DNA of 64,000 nt, from positions 1-64,000 of the IMG/VR virus record IMGVR_UViG_3300046665_000306; one strand, written 5' to 3'. This DNA comes from a virus. The translations under genes and the position numbers were made by a program. Positions 60,783 through 64,000 of the stretch are shown here, in pieces. Numbering within the stretch: position 1 is the first letter of the stretch; every line of letters starts with the position of its first letter. The notes beneath the pieces are model-generated. The model saw only the letters and a program-made list of their open reading frames with translations, made no database searches and was not told where the DNA came from.

Positions 60783-61248
60783 CACTAATCCTTGTCCCAT
60801 CCGGCTTCAGCCTAACACCCTCGCCCGTTCCATCGCATGGATGATGACCGTGCACCGCGAAATATTTATCTCGCTTAATGATTTTCCCCTTGACAAGGAA
60901 TCCCCAACGAAACATTGGTGCGCCAGTGATGAGAAAGGTCCACGTATTACGTTTGACGTTTTGAACTGAATGCATATGATCCGCAGCACGATAGCGAATC
61001 ATTCCGGCCCTCATCCGCTCCACGTCTTTGACGAGAACTGCGCCCTCAATGGTTTCATAGGTCACATCGTCATAGCCGCCACGCAGCACGACAGTAACGA
61101 ACCAATAAGGATGATTGTGAGGGTGACGGTGATCGTCATCCCCGAGCCATTGGTGAAGCCTCACGCTCCACTTCTTGAACAGAACAGCCCATAGCCGGAA
61201 ATATGGACATTCGGGAAGACCACCGGCACGGTTCCAGATGATTTTCAT
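60775..61248 (-). CDS. Cupin-type phage protein
   Basis: A 157-residue protein. WLGDDDHRHPHNHPYWFVTV (His40, 42, 44, 46) with the downstream HMHSVQNV is a cupin-like double-stranded beta-helix metal site; FRWGFLVKGKIIKRDKYF ends the domain. This family of about 160-190 residues is common in phages and has no proven substrate; small-molecule binding or sugar/nucleotide modification are inferences. Start at 61248. Confidence 0.82.
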   Translation of the reverse strand: MKIIWNRAGGLPECPYFRLWAVLFKKWSVRLHQWLGDDDHRHPHNHPYWFVTVVLRGGYDDVTYETIEGAVLVKDVERMRAGMIRYRAADHMHSVQNVKRNTWTFLITGAPMFRWGFLVKGKIIKRDKYFAVHGHHPCDGTGEGVRLKPDGTRISDA

Positions 61249-61249
61249 C

Positions 61250-61375
61250 TCAGCGTTCCAGATAGTCGCGAGCCTCGCCAAAGCTCATCTCGAAATCGAA
61301 GACAAGGGCTTGCATCGCCTCTGTCATGAAAATATCGCCATTCTTGTAGCTGGCTTTGACTTGACGCTTTGTCAC
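61250..61375 (-). CDS. Hypothetical protein, GTG start (41 residues)
   Basis: A 41-residue protein (TKRQVKASYKNGDIFMTEAM, then LVFDFEMSFGEARDYLER). GTG start eight bases after AAAGGAG. Packs one base before the cupin start. Function unknown. Confidence 0.64.
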   Translation of the reverse strand: MTKRQVKASYKNGDIFMTEAMQALVFDFEMSFGEARDYLER

Positions 61376-61386
61376 ATTGATCTCCT

Positions 61387-61851
61387 TTAAATTTTGTCCC
61401 AAACAGCGATAACCGCTTCGATGTAGCTATTATCTATCACAAACGTTTCACGAGGTAAATGATAAAACCTTACATCATGGAGAATCTTACAAATTTCGTC
61501 ACGGTATGCGGCATGGAGCAGAGCGACAAGTCTTCCACCCTCTGCAAGCTGAGACGCGGCATGACTGACATGCGTGACGCAATTACGATGGGGTGGATTC
61601 ATAACGACTCGGTCGAACAGATTGTCAAACTTTTGACATAGGAAATTGGTGTTCAAACATTCCACCGATGGATGTGAATCTATCAAATCAGCAAACATCT
61701 TCTTATTAAGTTCTATCGCCGTGATGTAGCGAGCGTGAACCTCAAGAGCTTCCACGATAGCACCAATTCCGGCACTAGGTTCAAGCACTCTGTCATGAAT
61801 TGTGATATCCGCAAGCGCGGCCATATCGGCGGCGAGCCACGACGGCGTCAT
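61387..61851 (-). CDS. Class I methyltransferase-like protein
   Basis: A 154-residue SAM-dependent methyltransferase core. TPSWLAADMAAL start, motif I VLEPSAGIGAIVEAL, motif II acidic strand (ITAIELN), motif IV NPPH (amino- methyltransferase type), then VALLHAAYRDE. It is shorter than complete DNA methyltransferases and lacks a visible target-recognition domain. The start at 61851 gives a usual N-terminus; an ATG at 61974 with AAAGGA upstream would add 41 residues encoded across the end of the tRNA-like gene, so it is less likely. Confidence 0.8.
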   Translation of the reverse strand: MTPSWLAADMAALADITIHDRVLEPSAGIGAIVEALEVHARYITAIELNKKMFADLIDSHPSVECLNTNFLCQKFDNLFDRVVMNPPHRNCVTHVSHAASQLAEGGRLVALLHAAYRDEICKILHDVRFYHLPRETFVIDNSYIEAVIAVWDKI

Positions 61852-61865
61852 GGTCGCAAGCAATT

Positions 61866-62089
61866 TGGTCCGGGGTGATGGGCTCGAACCACCGACACCT
61901 GTAGTTTCGTCCCTTATCCCCTTCAAATCATCTCCAACACTACTAGGGCCGGTTCTTGAGTTAATTACGCTCATTACTACATTCCTTTCATATCATTGAT
62001 TCATTTAAGGTTCAATTCATTCCTGTCGGTGATCAAGCCGGTCGAAATGAATCAGGCTAACAGTGCTCTACCAACTGAGCTAACCCCAG
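61866..62089 (-). ncRNA. tRNA-like gene with insertion in the anticodon arm (2)
   Basis: A complete cloverleaf frame, interrupted: acceptor CTGGGGT with ACCCCGG (7 pairs), D-arm GCTC-AGTTGGTA-GAGC, T-arm GGTGG-TTCGAGC-CCATC, then ACCA. The anticodon stem CTGTT...TACAG (four pairs) is split by about 150 bases. CTGTT can also pair with GACAG inside the insert, ending in a U-G pair as in a group I P1 helix. The insert shares motifs with the neighbouring copy. No T33 can be rebuilt by simple splicing, so function as a normal tRNA is doubtful. Confidence 0.6.
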
Positions 62090-62129
62090 AAATCTTCTTC
62101 AACCGTGGTTGAGGAAGCTTTATGTAATT

Positions 62130-62377
62130 TGGTCCAAGAGAATGGATTCGAACCACCAACCCCACGTTTTCTACCAATCCTTTTCAATTCCATTGTCGCG
62201 GTACTAAGTCTCTTTCATGAGTTGATCTGACTCACTACTTAATCCTTTTCAACGGCAATGTCCTATCCAATTCCATCTAATGCTGTAACACGATTTGTCA
62301 CATCGTTGCACTAAATAAGGCCGTGGTGCTCTACCTGCTACCTTTTGACACAAGGCATACTTTGGAGCTACCCTTGG
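62130..62377 (-). ncRNA. tRNA-like gene with insertions in D-loop and anticodon arm (1)
   Basis: Acceptor CCAAGGG with CTCTTGG (one wobble), D-stem GCTC/GAGC around an enlarged loop of 33 bases, perfect anticodon stem CCACG/CGTGG, T-arm GGTGG-TTCGAAT-CCATT, then ACCA. About 155 bases (62321-62167) are inserted in the anticodon loop, containing AAAAGGATTAAGTAGTGAG, close to a motif in copy 2. It follows its own promoter directly. An expanded tRNA, unusual intron carrier or tRNA-mimic are all open. Confidence 0.6.
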
Positions 62378-62412
62378 TTGAAACAAAAAGACTTTCGTCC
62401 TCTTGTTATTCC

Positions 62413-62441
62413 TATGTAAGACATTCGTTTCGTTTTGTCAA
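62413..62441 (-). promoter_or_regulatory. Promoter of the tRNA-like pair
   Basis: TTGACA (62436-62441), 17 bases, TACATA (62413-62418); the start site would lie about 30 bases before the first tRNA-like gene. Confidence 0.68.
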
Positions 62442-62525
62442 ACAGTTTTTTCAGTCTCTTCGAAATTAATTTTTATAACTTCTTCAAACCTGTGAAGACT
62501 TGGTCAAAAATTTCTTGTTCGGTCA

Positions 62526-62912
62526 TTAGATATATTTCTCCACCTTAACGTAGTGTTCTTTCGCCGTCTCAATGAGACGTTGCTTCATATCTGCTGGACT
62601 TTTGGCAAAATCGTGAGCCCGCTGTAACTCGCGTAGGAACCAAATCAGGTTCTCAGAAAAATTATCCATAAAGTATCTCACGCCAGTAACAGCCATACTT
62701 TCAAATTCTTCCTTGTAATCCGCATCTGGCAAGATATGCCCTGCGGCGCAGCGGCAATCATTAGCACCGCGATACTTGCACTGAATATAACTTGGATCAA
62801 TATCCCACATCACACCTACCTGCTCAGGCACGACAGACTTGATAAAACCCTGCTTTTCAAGGGCGCTAAACACGACGTGAAAAAGTTCTTGCTCATTCGA
62901 AAATTGTGTCAT
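62526..62912 (-). CDS. Conserved small protein, tandem paralogue A
   Basis: A 128-residue protein. IQCKYRGANDCRCAAGHILP, then DADYKEEFESMAVTG, matches the C-x-Y-R...R-C-A/T-A-G-x-x-I-P-D-x-D-Y family found in phages and bacteria. The next gene carries the same motif, so these are paralogues. Cys and Asp residues could form a metal site. Function unknown. Confidence 0.78.
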   Translation of the reverse strand: MTQFSNEQELFHVVFSALEKQGFIKSVVPEQVGVMWDIDPSYIQCKYRGANDCRCAAGHILPDADYKEEFESMAVTGVRYFMDNFSENLIWFLRELQRAHDFAKSPADMKQRLIETAKEHYVKVEKYI

Positions 62913-63234
62913 CTGGTATCTCCAATTCGTGGCGCAGTCCTAGCTGTTGAAGCCTGTACCGCATCTCTTCAATCATCATTGATTCATCGTGAATTTCTTG
63001 AATTTCCTCGATAAAGTCAATATGTTCCATGTCTTTAAAGAAGTCAAGCTCTTTAATGAGGAAGCCTTCCATTTTACGAGCATTATAATCACTATCAGGA
63101 ATGAGCCAGCCAGCGGTACATCGGAGCTTTTTCCGTTTATTTCTATACCTGCACTCATATCCATCGGTGCATTGGCGGAAACCTTGAGACTTCATCCCGA
63201 GATAAATTTTATCGAAGATTTCTTGACGTGTCAT
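62893..63234 (-). CDS. Conserved small protein, tandem paralogue B
   Basis: A 113-residue paralogue of the preceding product: YECRYRNKRKKLRCTAGWLI, then PDSDYNARKMEGFLIKELDF. Overlaps it by 20 bases. Function unknown. Confidence 0.78.
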   Translation of the reverse strand: MTRQEIFDKIYLGMKSQGFRQCTDGYECRYRNKRKKLRCTAGWLIPDSDYNARKMEGFLIKELDFFKDMEHIDFIEEIQEIHDESMMIEEMRYRLQQLGLRHELEIPDDTIFE

Positions 63235-63235
63235 T

Positions 63236-63415
63236 TTATTTTCTTAAGAAATAGTTAAGATCATAAGTGTCGTGGTGACACAGACTAACTCGGTTCCAAT
63301 GATTGAAATCAATCTTCTCATAATTTTTATCGTCTAGAACATCTTCTAAATGATTTAAAAATTCAAGGACAGTTTCAAAATATTCTGTGAATTGTTCGTT
63401 AGTAATCTCAGCCAT
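63236..63415 (-). CDS. Hypothetical protein (59 residues)
   Basis: A 59-residue protein (AEITNEQFTEYFETVLEFLN; IDFNHWNRVSLCHHDTYD). Start shares a base with the previous stop (TAATG). Helical acidic half and a His-rich end. Function unknown. Confidence 0.66.
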   Translation of the reverse strand: MAEITNEQFTEYFETVLEFLNHLEDVLDDKNYEKIDFNHWNRVSLCHHDTYDLNYFLRK

Positions 63416-63576
63416 TAATCACAATATCCCATGTAATAGGCCCAAACAACGTTCTTGCCAAAGAGAATAGAATTGGATAAACCGCAATGGTAACTCGCCA
63501 CGGCCTTGGCATAGAGCCCGAGACCGGAGAGGATGATTAATATAGTGATTACAATAACGGGTAGGATGTTACGCAT
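63415..63576 (-). CDS. Membrane protein (53 residues)
   Basis: A 53-residue product with a signal-type or membrane span (RNILPVIVITILIILSGLGL), then a short domain with two Cys (SYHCGLSN, MGYCD). Overlaps the next gene by 8 bases. Resembles the exported Cys-pair proteins near 38 kb in layout. Confidence 0.66.
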   Translation of the reverse strand: MRNILPVIVITILIILSGLGLYAKAVASYHCGLSNSILFGKNVVWAYYMGYCD

Positions 63577-64000
63577 ATGGTTTAATAATACCTTCAGCTA
63601 GAGCTTTTTTGAAACGCTCAACATAATTTTCGTTATACATTTCTAACACGGTGAAGTAATTCTCATAAGCGAAGGTCCGCCACCAGCCTGAGCTAATCGA
63701 GGTGCAAACTTTCTCTAACGCCATTTTAAATGACCTAAATGGGTCAGGCTCGAAATTATGCGGAATTTGTGATCGTTCCAAGGCTAACGTGTATGTCTCT
63801 TCTAATACAGTCGCTAGTTGTAATTCTTCCGTAAGACTAAAGAATCGTTCTTTGGAACAGAACACGTCAGCTTTATCCGCTTTGATTTTTTCAAACGCGG
63901 GCACATCAAAAAGCTTTACTGCTTCGTGAATTGTGTCATGATCATAAATGTAAGGGAAATTATCAGTAAAGAAATCTTGTTTTGATCTGTTCAACGCTGG
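63569..64000 (-). CDS. Conserved phage protein, 5' end outside window
   Basis: At least 144 residues; the frame is still open at the right edge, so the true start probably lies beyond the window. YIYDHDTIHEAVKLF, then ALERSQIPHNF and VCTSISSGWWRTFAYENY, match a family of conserved large-phage proteins (YDHD...HE...LEE.Y..ALER). Function unknown. Confidence 0.78.
   Translation of the reverse strand, partial: PALNRSKQDFFTDNFPYIYDHDTIHEAVKLFDVPAFEKIKADKADVFCSKERFFSLTEELQLATVLEETYTLALERSQIPHNFEPDPFRSFKMALEKVCTSISSGWWRTFAYENYFTVLEMYNENYVERFKKALAEGIIKPYA

Noticed and set aside
61852-61974. 41-residue N-terminal extension of the methyltransferase
   Set aside because: An ATG with AAAGGA exists, but the extension is encoded across the T-arm and acceptor of the tRNA-like gene and does not look like a methyltransferase start.
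61866-62377. Ordinary group I introns or tmRNA in the tRNA-like genes
   Set aside because: Only the U-G closed P1-like pairing is seen; conserved group I P/Q/R/S segments are not recognisable, no tag reading frame exists, and simple splicing does not restore T33. Kept as an open finding, not a call.
1-64000. CRISPR array
   Set aside because: No regularly spaced repeat-spacer set of typical unit length was seen. The iterons and palindromic promoters are the only clear repeated elements.
1-64000. Insertion sequence or transposase
   Set aside because: The HTH protein at 54906 resembles IS OrfA, but no catalytic DDE transposase or terminal inverted repeats are present, so it is a regulator-like gene.

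Overview
The window is part of the genome of a large tailed double-stranded DNA phage (Caudoviricetes). The evidence is a terminase pair, a tail-fibre and receptor-binding module, phage-encoded tRNAs, homing-type HNH endonucleases and about 100 tightly packed small genes of mostly unknown function. There is no ribosomal, metabolic or chromosomal backbone gene. Promoters follow a bacterial sigma-70 pattern (TTGAC[AT], 17 bases, TA-rich -10) and most genes have strong AGGAG ribosome binding sites, so the host is a bacterium. Several families, such as the SGNH fibres, the cupin and the conserved small proteins, recall phages of Alphaproteobacteria, but the host cannot be fixed from the sequence.

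Layout. 0-11 kb (minus strand): adsorption module with a LamG-domain protein, two SGNH/GDSL hydrolases, a 1191-residue beta-helix tailspike-like protein, glycine-rich and small structural proteins, and an exported trypsin-like protease. 11-24.7 kb (minus): about 40 very small genes, probably early host-takeover genes. Promoters are embedded in near-identical palindromes and ribosome binding leaders are standardised. In the middle (21.1-22.5 kb) lies a gene-poor control region with GAACAAA iterons, a long perfect inverted repeat, two plus-strand promoters and a structured minus-strand RNA with its own promoters and terminator; it is the best candidate for an origin or replication-control locus. 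25-33 kb (plus): small genes, four tRNAs (Leu-TAA, Lys-TTT, Arg-TCT, Met-CAT), two highly structured non-coding stretches flanking tRNA-Lys and an HNH gene, and a 666-residue YfaP-like protein with its partner, ended by a strong bidirectional terminator. 33-39 kb (minus): terminase large and small subunits, a RuvC-like resolvase, an HNH-like protein, coiled-coil and signal-bearing proteins and a triple-HTH protein. 39.8-41.3 kb (plus): an isolated two-gene operon of pentapeptide-repeat proteins, the first carrying N-terminal Cys/His clusters. 41.3-64 kb (minus): some 60 small genes including HNH, HD-domain, cupin, methyltransferase, HTH and membrane proteins, many read from TTGACA-N17-TAATAA promoters and several with a conserved 5'-leader hairpin that keeps its pairing while the sequence changes. 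At 61.9-62.4 kb two tRNA-like genes carry about 150-base insertions in the anticodon arm.

How it works together (inference). Tail and lyase/esterase genes recognise and trim surface polysaccharide. Terminase with the RuvC-like nuclease packages and resolves DNA. The two small-gene blocks probably reprogram the host, each operon being set by its own promoter and palindromic operator or leader hairpin. The tRNAs favour A/T-ending codons. The main novelty is in the RNA: three loci (22.1-22.5, 27.0-28.4 and 61.9-62.4 kb) encode large folded RNAs with tRNA-like parts, whose function I cannot assign.
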